DNA of 64,000 bases from Acanthaster planci (Eukaryota; Echinodermata; Asteroidea; Valvatida; Acanthasteridae): assembly GCF_001949145.1 (NCBI RefSeq), contig NW_019091365.1, positions 1,185,449-1,249,448 on the forward strand, given 5' to 3'. Numbering within the stretch: the first letter of the stretch is position 1; each line of letters opens with the position of its first letter. The notes below the pieces were generated by a model. That model was not told where the DNA came from and searched no databases. It worked only from the letters and a program-made list of their open reading frames with translations. Made by a program: the position numbers and the translations under genes. Shown here in pieces: positions 11,892 through 25,900 of this stretch.

Positions 11892-13404
11892 TGTGTGGAG
11901 TCCCAGATTCTGGGCAAAAAAAATTAAATAGCTAATGGATGTAAGGATTCATTATATTTTAATAAAGCTTCCTATTCTTTCTGGCAAGCCAAGGCACCCT
12001 ATATCATACTTTTTAAAATGCCATCTATACCCATAAGCCAATGTCCTGTCCTAAATTTCTCGAGCTCTCAACAAGCTCAGTGGACAGATCTGGTTTACCT
12101 ATGAGTTCCTGTACTGTAAAAGAGAGCCTTGCCTCTCACATTATACCATCCCAACCTACTCCTGAATTGCACCTATTACTTCAAGAGACTAGACCTAGAA
12201 GGCACCCACATGCCTTTTACAAGTACCCATGTACTTGATTTAGTTGGACTACTTTTTTGGCATGACCATTCCATGCATGACCAATTGTGGGGTTAGTTTT
12301 ACACTCGCACTTGCTTCATTTGCACAGGTTAGTGAAAGTTATAGCTGTTGCAAGCACTTTTGAACACATTGAGCGAAGGTCACAGGTACCCTACCAACAT
12401 TTATTTATTGTTGCTGGAAATGATGGAGATAAAACAGCACACACTAAAAATCAGAGACAAAAATACTCAAATATAAAGACACGACAGAGTGATATACATG
12501 AAAAACCAAAATTTTCACAAGGGATAATTTCACGGCGTGGAAGGTAAAATTCACATCAACGTTGCAATTGCATTTGTTGAGGTCTACTGTACTGCAAATA
12601 TAACAGCGTTGTATGCCAAGAAAAAGGACGTTAGCAGTCCAGGCACGCAAATATTAATTTTTGAGATAATTTTTGGGCTCCCATTAGTAAATAAAGAATC
12701 ACACAAGTCTGAAGTTTAGTGAGATGAAGTGTTGCTGATGATGAATATAAGATTCACATTTTTATTGACAAAAAACCTTGATATTTAACAGTAATTTACA
12801 TTTTATGCAAACGATCTTTTGCCGAGAACTCCTCATGCCTAAATGTGCCCTCAAGCGGCATGTAACAATCCTAATTACCTTTTGCTGGGAATAGACTTCG
12901 ACTGCATCTACACTTTAATGGGACGCTGGTGCATGTTTTGTTACATCTGTATTATGTGGTAACGCCCTTATTCCGGGCAAAGGAAATGTAAAACCACCTC
13001 TCATCCTTTTCATTCCACCTCTTGTCCTTTTCATTCTGTTAATTAGGTCAGAATGACGTAGTCCCTTGAATCAACATGTATACCAAATGAAAGATATTTC
13101 AATACTCTATCAATTTCCTAAAAACCTAAATGTAGCCTTTTGACCCATTTTTCACCCTTACTACATTTTTCCGGGCACCCAACGAGTAATCAGTCACCAT
13201 GCAACACTGACGACAATCTGAATCTGCTGCCACGGCTGCATTCATTGCCTCCGATGCATTTTGTACAAACTGCAATCGCTCCCATTAACTCGGACTCCTG
13301 GACTAGGCCTAAGTGCTTTTTGAACTACGAATCAAAAGGACATCCATTATAAACACCAACCTTTCAGTTTCACCAGCAGACGACGGTGTGTTTCGATCGA
13401 AATC
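11892..13404. other. bidirectional intergenic region between MPG and the iRhom gene
   Basis: This 1.5-kb spacer lies between the MPG start codon and the putative first exon of the iRhom gene. No coding exon was found. It should contain the MPG promoter at its left end and the iRhom promoter at its right end. Human MPG and RHBDF1 are also divergently arranged with a short spacer. Confidence 0.6.
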
Positions 13405-13413
13405 ACTTCCGGG
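13405..13413 (+). promoter_or_regulatory. ETS-type promoter element
   Basis: ACTTCCGGG matches the ETS/GABP core common in animal housekeeping promoters. It lies about 170 bases before a strong splice donor at 13577 with no conserved coding sequence around, as expected just upstream of, or inside, a non-coding first exon. Confidence 0.4.
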
Positions 13414-13419
13414 TTCACC

Positions 13420-13576
13420 AAACAAGTGACCTTTCGCTGGTACCCACGTTGAATCTGTTCACCAGCGTAACAAGCTAGCCCTGGTAACGTTGATGGAGTG
13501 CAGTGATGAGCCAGTGACAAGTTCGGACAAGTTGCTGGTGTCGTTACTCTTGATTTTCCATGAAGTCTTTTTATCG
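13420..13576 (+). other. RHBDF1: putative non-coding first exon of the iRhom gene (left end unknown)
   Basis: The strong donor TATCG/GTAAGT ends at 13576, in the right position and orientation to feed the acceptor CCACTCCAG at 22669 that opens the first coding exon. The exon holds an ATG at 13493 open for exactly 28 codons to the donor. Spliced to 22670 it continues 16 codons and stops before the main ATG at 22787, so it would be an upstream ORF of 44 codons. The join is inferred from splice signals only. Confidence 0.4.
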
Positions 13577-16500
13577 GTAAGTTTAAACCCTGATGTTTCT
13601 TGGATGGATTTAGTTTGCTGTGCAGATCTGGTCAGGTGAAGCGCAAACTTTAGGTCTGAACTGGTAAAAGTATAACGTTAGGCCTGTCACAGCAGGCCTG
13701 GGGAGATGTACGGTATATATCGTCTTGCCGGCGCACTTCGCACAAGCATGACAAGTACTACTGCTACTGGTAATGTACATGCGTACATACTCGCCCATCC
13801 AGCCTACTGGTGCTGCATATGCTGCATTTGTCCTGGACCTGTTGACGCGATATTTAAGATGAAGATTCTTATGGTCGACTTATCCCAAGAAAACAGTAAT
13901 TAGGCATGTTAGGTAGGCCCTAACTGTGAATGATAAAAAGGACAGTTACCAGTACTCCAGTACTAGGCCTACACGTAGTTCGGGTAAAAAATGGATAGAG
14001 TTATGGACAACCCTGGAGGGGCAACACTACTACAGTGTAATAGTAATCATTTTCCCTTAAAATGTTACAGCAGCTGTCAGAAAGTGATTATACATGTCCT
14101 AAAAAGTGAAATTTAGCAAGGAAAATTCCGAAGCATTAACTTGGAAACCCCTCATTTTTTTCAGACAAGTCTCATTGGTTTGTGCACGGGGGCATCAAAT
14201 GTTGTCCGGATTGTCCATATACATCATTACATGGAACTCTTTCCTAAAAAATTTTTGTGTGTCTGTTAATCATGGCTAAATGTACATCATGTCTGTCATG
14301 TCAGTTCATTGTGTGATTGAGCTGTATGAAAAGAGATCCATTACACCCTCAGTGTCATTGAGACTGGTCGAAAAATTTAAATTTTTTGTAAGTTAACGCT
14401 TCAATATTGTCTTTGCAAATTTTAACTTTTTTGGACATTTTATCACTTTCTGATGACTAATAATAACTACTGCAAGGGAAAATGAGTGTTGTCCACATAC
14501 CGGTACTTGTATGGAACTCTGAGTGTGACCGAGGCCTAGTCAGTTTCTTAAAACTTTAGGACAAGGGCCCCCCAAGTACAGCCTACAATGTAGCCTATGC
14601 TTTTTTTGCTCAATATGGCATACATGTACCAGTATACATGTATGGACTCATTTGTAATGACTGACCAAGGACTAAAATGTTAGCCAACATTCCACATACC
14701 GGTATATACGTATGGTACACGATGTGGGCATCTCAGTGGGTATCATCAAATGTTATCAAATACACAGTCAAGTTGCAGGTTGTTGAATAGGGAGACTGTC
14801 TGAGGTATTTGTGAATTTCAATTGATCCCATGATGTGTAAAGTGGGTTGGGTTTTGCCACAGAGTATCAATGCATTTGTATTTGGCTTGAGATGTTACCT
14901 GTACATGTAAGCAGAGCTGCTGTACCTCCAGGAGTAAACTGCATCGGTGGCATGTACCTGTCTTATAGCTTAGTGCACTCATTTGTTCAAAGTTAAGAGT
15001 GACTGCATGTACATGTACCTGGCCGGTTGACAGCATTTAATTACCATTTCCCTGACTGTGGTTTGAACTTTACTGTTGCACAGACTGAAAATTAAATTGC
15101 AAGGATCCGCGGGATTATCTTACATCCTCAAGGTGGAGCACAGCCCACGTCTAGGCTGAAGGGTCACGAAGAAATCGTTTCATTCATCAAACAACAGGAT
15201 GTGAGCTAATAATAGCATCAACAGGGCTGCAATTGTTGTGAATTTTGACAATCACCAGTTATAATTCACAAGTGATCCAATCTGGTACCCCATCAATTGA
15301 TTCCTGTATTTTTTCTCATTGTCAATACACAAGGATCAAGTTGTCAAGTTTGTTTGACAGTTACTTCAATTTAGATCCAATGTATCTTACTGAGTAGGTT
15401 TTTAACCAAGATTGTATCAGATGGTCAGAACAATGTTCAGAAATTTGTAAGTTACCACATACAGTATCGGTACATCTACATGTATTTCCAACATAGATCA
15501 GTCTCAAGTTACATACATGTACAAGTTGTACATATCATATTTTCATGGCCAGCAACAATCAGAGACAAAAGTCGGAGCGGACCCTCAAGTCAGGGTGTCA
15601 ACCCCCCCTTCCCTCAAGCCAAGCACTTTCAATCTGTAACTAAGGGCTGAGTGTAATATCAGTAACTAATGAACATTTTAGTACAAACCCCCAAGATCGG
15701 AATTCTCCCATCTGTTCCTGTCTAATTAAATAGATTATTACAAAAACTGCCTAGAGGGATGGATTTACATACTCTTATACCTGAATATTCGTACATTGTA
15801 GATTCAGGAAGTCCTGTCACACCCTATAGTACAAGTACTTGTAATAGGCCAAATGGTCAATAATGCATGCATCATTAGTCGTCTCAGATTTGGCTGTGAC
15901 TGTGAAGGACGCCGAGGCCCTAGGGTGTATGTAAAATCATATTGAAATCATAGGATTTGGGACTGTTAGGGATTGGAAGTGGATGAAAAGATGAAGTTTC
16001 AAATGAGAGGAAATGATCCCTTACCAGTCACCACAAGGTATTCCTGCGCATTATGCACATGCAGAAAGATCCTCTGTTCTGTGTTGATTCCTTCTGTTGC
16101 ATACATTGCATGCAAAATGTTTTCCATTTCTCTACATAAACTAGTGCATTGGAAAATGGTAGGAATTCAGTTAACTTCACGATTAACTGTACAAATGTGC
16201 ATGTGCATGTACAATATACATGTAGGGCCAATATGTACATTGTACATGTACATATATAAGTCACTGCAAAGCCCTATCGCCTGAATTTTTAATACTCGGC
16301 TTAAAGTTCTTGTTCTTTAAGTATATTGTCATGCCTGTACATGTATGCAGTTTTATATTTAAACAGGCAAAGGACCAGAAAATTCACTTTGATATTTTTA
16401 AGGGTGGAGACAAGTCCCTTTTTATAATCCACTGGTACCATACAGTGTGTGTTGACTGGGAATGAATCACCATTGTCTGAGGCTATACACTTCTGTGTAC

Positions 16501-18259
16501 ATACGTCCTGATAAGGGAAGCTGTATAACTTGTTGTCAGTTAATGTACCCCATCATCCTGGAAGTACTGACCTATGTGTATTTCAAATGTGGGATCTTGC
16601 TGGACTCGTACCAGTACTTTGACCTCAGTGAGGTTACAAAGCAGCAACGCCACAACACTACCAGGTAGGCCTACCTACATGTATGTGTGTGTGTATGATG
16701 TACCGGTATATATAATTTACGCTGTAGCTGTAGGCATCAGTACCTCTTTGTTCACTTTCCGTACCAGTATATTTGCGGACTTACACAGGTTTCATCAGTG
16801 CATACAAGGTGAACCTGCTGTGTTTTCATCCAGCAAGCACAGTAAGTTTTTGTAGTATGTATTTTTTGGGGGCGTGTGCACATTCCATCTACCTACATGT
16901 ACGGTGTACATGCTCTGTACATGTACTTGTAGGCCTACAGAATGGACTGGAAGTACACTTCTACATGTACATGTAGTTCTTGCAATATTTTTCTGAATTT
17001 CTATTAAAATACTGGTACAGATTGGTATCAAAGGTACCAGTGCACTTACATGTAGACAAATTTTTTACTGTACTTGCAATGTCTCACTTTTTAGCTGCTC
17101 TGTCATCCACTCAAAGTTTTGAGGAGTTGGGAAACCAATAAACCTTTTTACTGCAAATACATTTGTACCTTTCTAAATCCACTTATATCAGCCCATGCGA
17201 CATTCTTTATAATGGTCTACATTTATACAATGTACATGTACATGTATGTATATGTGAAGTACATGTACTCGTCATCTACGTGCACTGGTACAGTGTGCAT
17301 AAAACATTTACATGTACATGCAAAATCCTCTAAAACACTCTGATTTCTGGTGGAATTCGAAGAATTTTGGATTATTAGAGTGAGTGTCAGAACCTAATGT
17401 TTTCATTGGAATTGAACATTCCATCATTCCATGATAAGAGTACAGGTACCAAACAGGTACTGAACTTCTGTCTTTATACTTCAGTTGTTTGATACACGTA
17501 GTTCCATCCCAGCATCATAGGGGTACATGTTAATTGTACTCTAAACTGCACAGTTATTTGCACTCTATACAGGTACCAAACGTAGTCAGAGCCATACACA
17601 AACTTGTTTATTTTACAGGTCTTTGTAAATTTGTCGTGCTTGTAGTAAAGTGATTAGTCATTGTCTTCTCCATTCAATGGGAATTGTACTTTGCTTTGAA
17701 AGGAAGTCATCTCTTATGGGCATGTCTGTGAACTTTGATGTTTATTTGGGAGGGTTGTTATTAAGGTTACATTTAGGTGGGACAGTTTGAAAAGAAACTT
17801 TTGTTTTGAAAAAGTGTGGATCTACCGGTACATCGTACTGTTCGGTACATGTACATAGGCCTACATGTAGTCATTCCCAAATATACATGTGAATCATTTA
17901 TGTCGAATAGCCTCTGTGAAAAGAGATGATGTTGAATTGCAAAAGCTTTTACAAGTCGGAGCATAAAGTATTGTTCAGCTGTAGCATATTTTTACATGCA
18001 TTGTACATGTACATGTACCAGGTATATAACAATAGAATGTACATGTGACTTTACCTTACAGAAGTTTTCAACCTGCATAGGAAGATGAATAATTTTCAAT
18101 TTATCAGTATATTGCTACCGTTTCAAAATGTACCTTGCGTCAGGGAAATGTTAACTTTAATAACAGGTTTGTCCTTACCTGACATATACATGTACTTGTA
18201 TATTTATAAACACTGTATACTCAGTGCTTGTCCAATAGCTTGCAAAAAAAATCACAAGC

Positions 18260-18370
18260 TTACATAGGTGGGACTCGAACCGACGACCTCTCCTGCTTGC
18301 TAGTGCAGATGTCTTGACCACTCAACCACCGAGTTTGCCAAGGTCGGCTGGCCAGTCCGAGTCAGATGTA
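18260..18370 (-). repeat. tRNA-derived SINE head
   Basis: On the minus strand there is an A-box-like TGGTTGAGTGG, then about 40 bases later a perfect B-box GGTTCGAGTCCC, as in a Ser/Leu-type tRNA promoter. The body (CATCTGCACTAGCAAGCAGG) has no clear cloverleaf anticodon stem, and a related degraded copy occurs at 4690-4775, so a SINE is likelier than a working tRNA gene. Confidence 0.6.
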
Positions 18371-21300
18371 CCGCAGTCAGTGGGTACCGCAGACTATTTC
18401 AAGATGTACATGTACTTTGTGTAGGGGAGATGTTAATTTTAAGTACAGGTTTTGTCTTGTATATGCTACAAGTATCTGAGTTTTTGTACAGTGTACCTAT
18501 ACAAGTATTTCTTCATTTAACGATGCGTCAAACCCTGTACTCTTGAAACTAGTTCAAGGAGCTATTTTTACTAGCTGTGCAGTCAGAAGGAAATGTCTCA
18601 TGGCTCCTGCAAAAACTGCGTCATCTTTGTGATCCCCTGTGGGTATTCATCTCTTGTGTAAGAGGGAACCTTTGTGTTTAGCACAGTAATTTGTGATTTA
18701 ACTCGGCGTACCTGTATATGTACATGTACAGTACCTAAGTACCCAGTATGTGTACATGTATATACCGTACATACATGTAGTCAGCTTGTACCTCTTGTAC
18801 CAAAGGTACATGTACATGTGCATGTATGAGTCATTTGTCATTAACTTGTATTTGAATTTCTGTGTGAAAGGTCATCCACAAATTTTAATATTAGATTTTT
18901 AAAACTCTGGTGACTCATCAATGCATTAATGCATGTCTCCAGTCAAAATGTCTAGCCCTTAGAGTTTTCCGTTTGCTATCATGATTAAGGCAAAATTATT
19001 TTGGGCCCCTTCCTTCAAGTGTGTTCTCAAAATAGAGGGGTTGCACTTCAGGATTTTCATTGGTTCCTTGCCATGTTAAAGGAGCTGTTACTACACATGT
19101 AGGTACCAGCTGCAAGGGGTCTGTAGAATGGTACATGTTGTAAATCAGCCATGTGGTATTCTTATACCAAGTGTCACTGCATTGCTTTCTGCTCTCGGAT
19201 ATGTTTATTATACATGTGCTGATATCAGTACATGTACATATTGTAATTGGATGATACAAGTACACTGTACATGTACCAATGCATGCAGATAAGATTTTCT
19301 TCCAAATTTCAAGGGTGGTACTATTTTGACAAACCCCAGTACCTGCAGCATTTTGGTTGACCCAGATGCTTTCTGCTTGACAGAAAGGAACCCTGGATCA
19401 GGTTTGAAAATTTGGGATTCAAAGGACAAATTTTAGCCAAAGTTCTGGCCACAGTTGCTTTTTATGCAGTGCTTCTGGTACCGGTAGGCCTACATGTAAC
19501 ACAATACCGGGTATTTTCTCACCATTTAGGATAATAGCCAACATTGCTGAGTCACTAATTTTAAACCCAGCTGGTACCGATAGCTGGACTCTGGTGTAAA
19601 CATGGGTTTAAGAGAATGGTGAGTTTGGATAGGCCTGACAGTCACCTGTCTTAATAGATGCCTTGAAGTTGATCCAACCCCTAGAAGCCATCAATAACAT
19701 TGTAGACTTGTCCCCTACCACGTTCTGTATTCTGTACATGTACAGTGTACCATGCATGTGCAGTAAGTTGAGTTCATGAGAATGTACTCGATGCAGCACA
19801 TAACGCATACCGGTACTTACTGGTACATGTGCTGTAGCTTTGGCTTAGGACCCCCCCTTCCTGTGTGCATAATGCTTGCAGTGCCAACACCTTTCCCTTC
19901 TTTGTGAGCACATTTTGGGGACAGCCCCTTGCTACATGTACGTACTGTACCGGACATGTACTGGTAAATCCTCGAACATCCTCTATCTGGGTTTTAATTG
20001 GCTGCCACTTGAGCCCGCTGATGACCCAATTTTGCACTCACAGTTGTACATGACATACATGTACATGTAGGATTATAACGCAATGCTGGATTAGGATGCA
20101 TGTGTTGTACACGTAACAGTGCACATTAAGAGCGACCCAGGAGGGAATGTGGCTTGGCAGAGGCAGTTCGCAGAGGCAGTTCACAGAGGAGCTCAGAAAA
20201 ATGTATTTAAATACACTGAACCTTAAGACTACAAACAGCCTCATTTGCTATTTGTGGGAACATAGAGACCTACATGTAGTGTACATGTAATCTAAATATA
20301 GATAACATACCAGTACATGTATGCTTACATGTACACCGGAGGAGTATTACTCATTAAACATGCCCTTCCTTTCACCTCTGGCTGGCTATTTTGGGAGCAT
20401 GTAGAAATTGAGTAGGAGTAAGTGCTTGTACTGTCCCACAGCCAGAAAAAAGTTTTGTCAGTTACAATTCTCAAAAAACAGTCTATCTGGGTCACAAACA
20501 GGATGTTCCTTACAATCTTCCATGATTAAACTACCATGTGTGTGCCATTTACACATGTACATGTGGAAATGTACGTGTTTACGTGAACATGTACATTTAC
20601 ATTGTACATGTACTCATACATGTACTTACTAGTACACGTACATGCTACCACACTTGTGTGCAACTACTGTACTGGTAGATTGTACGGTACATAAGGAGAT
20701 ACGCCTCCACCGCTTTTGTCATTTTTGTGAGGAAAAGTTAGGATCAAGTTAGGATTCTGTCTGCACTAGTAAGCAGGAGGTTGCGGGTATATGTATATGA
20801 ACACCCATACATTGTAAGTTCAGTTAAGAAGTATTTTAATTCATGTTTGGAGTACTGAAAATCTGAGATTGCTCAGTGTTCCAAGCCTTGTGTGAGCTTT
20901 TGCATGTCTGTTGCTTCTTCAGTGGGGAGGGGATGTTACATGCACAGTACTGTACGTACCAGTCCATGTACAGTACGGTACATGCGCTTGTAATGTGTCA
21001 ATAATGTGCACGGTACTCCAATCCGTGGTGAGGTTTATAGCATACCAGTACAATACATGCGTAAATACACGAAGCACTGTGTATGGATTTGGATTGTACA
21101 TGTAACCTGAGACTTGAATGGCTTTTTGCATTTTTGCTGATGACTGGCTTTATTGATCATTATTAAAGGGAAGGGTACAGCTGATATAATTTTCACGTTG
21201 AATTTATAATTTTGGAAGTGAAGTGAATTATAGGAAAGGGTTAAAAAAAATCTACTCGTTGGTATTTGTTTTTGTACATGTACACAAATGGCACACGTAG

Positions 21301-22669
21301 TATATTGATGCATGTTTCACACAAACTTGATTTCCTGCTTTGAGGTTCACTGGAGGAATTTCCTCGGGGTTCTCTTTTTTTGTTTTCTTCTCCTTTAACA
21401 CTGAGTCTTCATTTGCACCCTGTCTAGTCCAAATCCCTCCCTCATATTTACTTTTATTTTGTAACAACTCAGTTGGCCTTTAAAAGATGCGCACGGTTTG
21501 TAATGTTCCTTTAATGATATTCACCTAACCTTCGTGGACTGAATCCTCGCCGACTTGACCGAAGACGTTCATTGCATCCATCGGGAGGGCTTGCAGGAAA
21601 TATCATAGGGTTCATCCCCTGCACATGATCATCACACCTTGCCTCAGTGACCTAAACTGCTGGCTGTCTTCATGTTGGTTCCCCTAGAGGAGCCATCCTT
21701 GCAAGTGATCTGCATTAATAACAGTTTGTCTCATCTGTTGTTAGCGCATGCGTGTAGAGGAACCCTGGAAATATTTAATTGGAGATAGACAAAAAATTTA
21801 AAGAATATATTTGAATAGTCTTCATTCTTTCAGACCTTACCCAATCGAGACCTACATGTACCACTGTTCCGGTACGTGTACGTGCAAGTGGTAAATGCCA
21901 ACTACATATAGATTTACGTTTAAGTACAGGTGTATTAAAGCTTCAGACCTCTGGTTTAACTACTGCTACATGTGGCGTGTGACCTTCACACCATCTTGGC
22001 AACAGACATGATAATGACAAATTTGACAGTTATGACAATTACCTGACAATATGAGACCACTACCATAGTACAGTGTACCATAGATCTGAAAATACAAGGG
22101 ACTTTGTCCAACCATGGGTTTCTTTGGTTCTGGACACAGTGGAGAAGAATATTTTAGCAAAAATCCAAAATTTTATGTACATGTAGTTTGCTTTCTAACA
22201 TTATCCAAATCGTACCAGTAAGTGGAACCTTGTGAAGTGGCATCATGAAATCAATCTTACGCGCAAGTGTAGGCGAAACTGTGGAACGTTGAGAAATGAT
22301 ATCATTTTTATCAGGAATGATATACATGTACATGTACATGTACCTCATTATCCGAGGCACAAGTGGCTTGGAGTACATACATGCATGCACTCTATTACCT
22401 GGGCAACAATTCCACTGAACTGTTCCTGGGGAAGAGTTCAGTAGGCAGTCGTATTTGACCTGTGCAAAGATACCGGTACCTGTGTATTCGATGGTTGAAC
22501 TGCAAAAACAGCAACTGGTTTATGATGATGAATGGACCAATGAGAGTTCCTTTCTCAATCATGAATATACATGTATGTAAGAGGTACATGTACAAGTACA
22601 TGTATCGTAACAATGCATTTACAGTACATGTATTTCATGATCTGTTTTCCTGTTTTCTGTCCACTCCAG

Positions 22670-22914
22670 GTTTGTCAGATGAAGCAGACGCATGAGCCAG
22701 AGTACAAGGAAACGAACTGATCCCCCTCATTAATCTGTGGTTCCAAGTTTCTTGTCCTTCGACAAATTGTACAGCGGTCAAAGGCCATGTCTGGGTCACC
22801 CAACTGGGGTCGCTACTCCCAGATGAGCGACCCTGGTGCTGAAGAAGCTATGAGGACAGATGAGGCGCTGTCACCAGCTCAATCTGCAATTATCCAAGCT
22901 GGAACTTGGAGAAA
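22670..22914 (+). CDS. RHBDF1: iRhom alternative first coding exon A (5'UTR plus start)
   Basis: Acceptor CCACTCCAG precedes 22670. In-frame stops precede an ATG at 22787 (context GGCCATGT, G at -3). The reading frame [16 protein letters not shown]... runs 42 codons plus two bases into the donor AAA/GTAAGG, so it ends in phase 2. The exon starting at 41588 needs exactly one base to complete a codon (AA+T), giving [16 protein letters not shown], which resembles the family's TADWFGVS region. This is the favoured start because it has a clear upstream acceptor. Confidence 0.6.
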
Positions 22915-25900
22915 GTAAGGCCAATCTTATAAACCATTGAACCATGCTTGCAAATGATCACAAAATTCGTGCTGTGATATTGTTTGTTCTGTGTATGTAC
23001 TTATATGCTGTACATAGTCTATGTTTTCATGTATGCTTGCAGTAATTTCCTTTGAAATCCTCAGAGAAAATTTTTGTCACACTACAGATACAGTAGTTGA
23101 CTTTACTTTGAAGTATTCAGGGGTGTAATTTGCCCGGATTTTTCCGGATTTCTGGAAATTCTGTGAGACTATCCGGAATTTCTGTGAGACTTTCCGGATT
23201 TCTGTATTATCAACGCTTTCAATATGTAATGCAAAGACTACAATATTTGGTGCAAACAAAGTGAAAGACTTGCACAAGTTTAGGTGTTTAGCATACGCTT
23301 TTGCTTGTTACTCCCCCTGGAAATGCGCCAGATACATAAGTAATAGTACATGTACATTGAACGGAGGGGGTATCATATTTAAAACATAGGGACCCAGGCC
23401 AGCAGTATGATCCTTGTATGTACATATACTGTACGTTCGCTGTGTGTGTATGCACAGTACACATGTTGTCATTGCATGCACTGTGTACAACTTGCGTCCG
23501 TTTGCCATTGTGTTTAGTTTCGTTTTTGTGGTGGTCTGGTGTTGTCGACGTCCATCAAAAATGTCATACAAGGTAGTAAGTAGGGAAGGGGATCTGAATT
23601 TAGACGAAGGATTAAAGAATTCTTGGAAATTTTCCTGGCTGGAAACCGAGGTGGACAGAGAATTAACCAAGGGGAAATCGATATATTATCAATATATTAT
23701 CGTGACTTTCTCGTACATTTAAAAATCAACAAACCTGGGTACTGCAAGTGCACGTGGTGTCACAAGTAATGCAGTACTTATCTGTACGAGACAGTTTTCA
23801 GTTTTAATAAATTGAGATAGAATTTTGTCGATCACTGATAACTGCATGTGTGTGTGTATTACACTTCTACTTGTAGGTCTTTGATTGTCACCAATTATAG
23901 CTTACATGTATAATTGCAATTGAAGTGAATAAGGACAAGGGTTTTGTTGCAGCAAATGTCATAATTGTATCCCTCAAAGTAAGAACAGCTCTTGTGTTGG
24001 CTTACATGTAGTACCTGAATCTCCTCCTGTAATCAAATAGATATGCCGCGAATTGTAGGGAAGCTGTGGCCAACGCGACTTGCAAAACCCTCCGAAGAAT
24101 GTTTTGTGGATTTTTCATTTTCCCCAAAACACACCCCTGAGTTTTGTAAGATTTTTAAATACATCTAAGTGATTGCAAGGTGTATAATTTAAGCAATTCA
24201 ACCTCTCCAACAAGGAAGGACTAACATTGTACTGTTTATATATGATGGATTGTCAACATGTTCATCTACCTACATGTAGTTTCTCTCATGTTTTGAATCC
24301 AGTACCATTCTTCTTGAGGAGCTTGCTTTTAATTGCTATGTGCACATGTTAGGATTTCATTTCATCTTGAGAAAAAAACAAAATTGTAAGGTTTTTTCTT
24401 CAGGACAAAGATCTTCAATCAGAAAATGAGAGATGTGCCATGGGCACACAGCTGCAGCTCAAAATTCAAATAATTGTCTTTTCACAAAATATCTAACCTG
24501 TTGGCCCAAGAGGTCCTCAATGACCCAGCCCTGGCGACTAAATCAAGTGGCCATTTGCAATTCCAAGGGTCCGCATAATGGTCGTCAGGTCGTCTTCCTT
24601 CCGCACCTTGGAGCACTGCTTGTAATTGGGTTTCAACCACCACATTAAATGCTCATGCTTGGCCATTGCAGCGAGCCGGGGCCACCAGATATTTACTCTG
24701 AAATTGAATGGAAGGCATTGCAGTCCCCCTAGATAATCGTTGTATGACTTGAGCTTGGCCGAAGCTGAATTTTGACAGGTCTGTGGATCAGCATATGGTA
24801 TGCACTTTACTGGGAGAGCTGTACATGTGCCCGGATTGAAGTGTAATGGAATTTCAGGCATTTACTGTTGATTGCCATGCACAAAAGTAACTACTGTACA
24901 ATATATTGTATACATGTACATGTACCTGGCACTTGTACATGTACATGTATGTACATAGAGTAAGCATGTCTGTAAATTCATTGAATCTCTGTCATCTCTG
25001 CACAAATGGCCGTATTTATTTCAAATATTTGCCATGTACTGGTACGGTACTTGTGAAAATATAAATTGTGCTGTACATACACTGTACATGTAGTCATACG
25101 CTCATACGAGTACCGGTACATGTGCTTCGAAAGTTCAGGAAACCAGAAACATTTTCATAAATTCACACTCCAGAATTTCCATGTGAGGAAAACATTGTTT
25201 TGTCAACATTATCCCAAAAGAAAAACCCTGGTTGAAAAGCTCAACATTGCAATTCTGCATCCCCTGTGGCTAATTTTAATTTTGTGAAAGTATTTGCACA
25301 TGCATATGTCTTCTCACAACAAAATTGATGATGTAAAAGAAAAAGAAATTTGGCCTTCCTTGTACATGTAGCAGTTTCTTATTTAAAGGAACCATGTACA
25401 TAAAAATAGGATTTTGAAAGTGACTTACATGTATGTACATGTACATGTACGTGTACAGTGCTAGTACATGTACAGGTACATGTACCGGTACATGTATTTT
25501 CATATACAGTCGAACGCGATTAACACTAGCATGCTTGGGACAAGATCGCGCTTACTACGAGCATATATTTCTTCAGTCCCATTCAAAATGTACACATTCC
25601 TGTGAGAGAAAAACTTACTTAATACAAGCTGTTCTTAGACGAGAACATGGACAAGAAGAGCACTTTTGCCTAAACCGCAGTGTCAAAACCACTGTCCATG
25701 GTTTTTTTATGAGTACAATTGAAAATGTACTTGTCAATGTTACATGTACGTTGACTTTCCACCTCCTTGGTTGCAGTCAAAGGGAGACATTTCAGCATTT
25801 TGGAATTTGTTATATTGAAGATTTCCATATTCATGAGCCAAAGTACATACATGTACATGTAATAGATGTCATTCTAAGCAGAACAGGAGTGTCTCCATAC

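Noticed and set aside
18270-18350. Functional tRNA gene
   Set aside because: A and B boxes are present, but no clean acceptor or anticodon stem can be drawn and a related degraded copy exists at 4690-4775, which fits a SINE.
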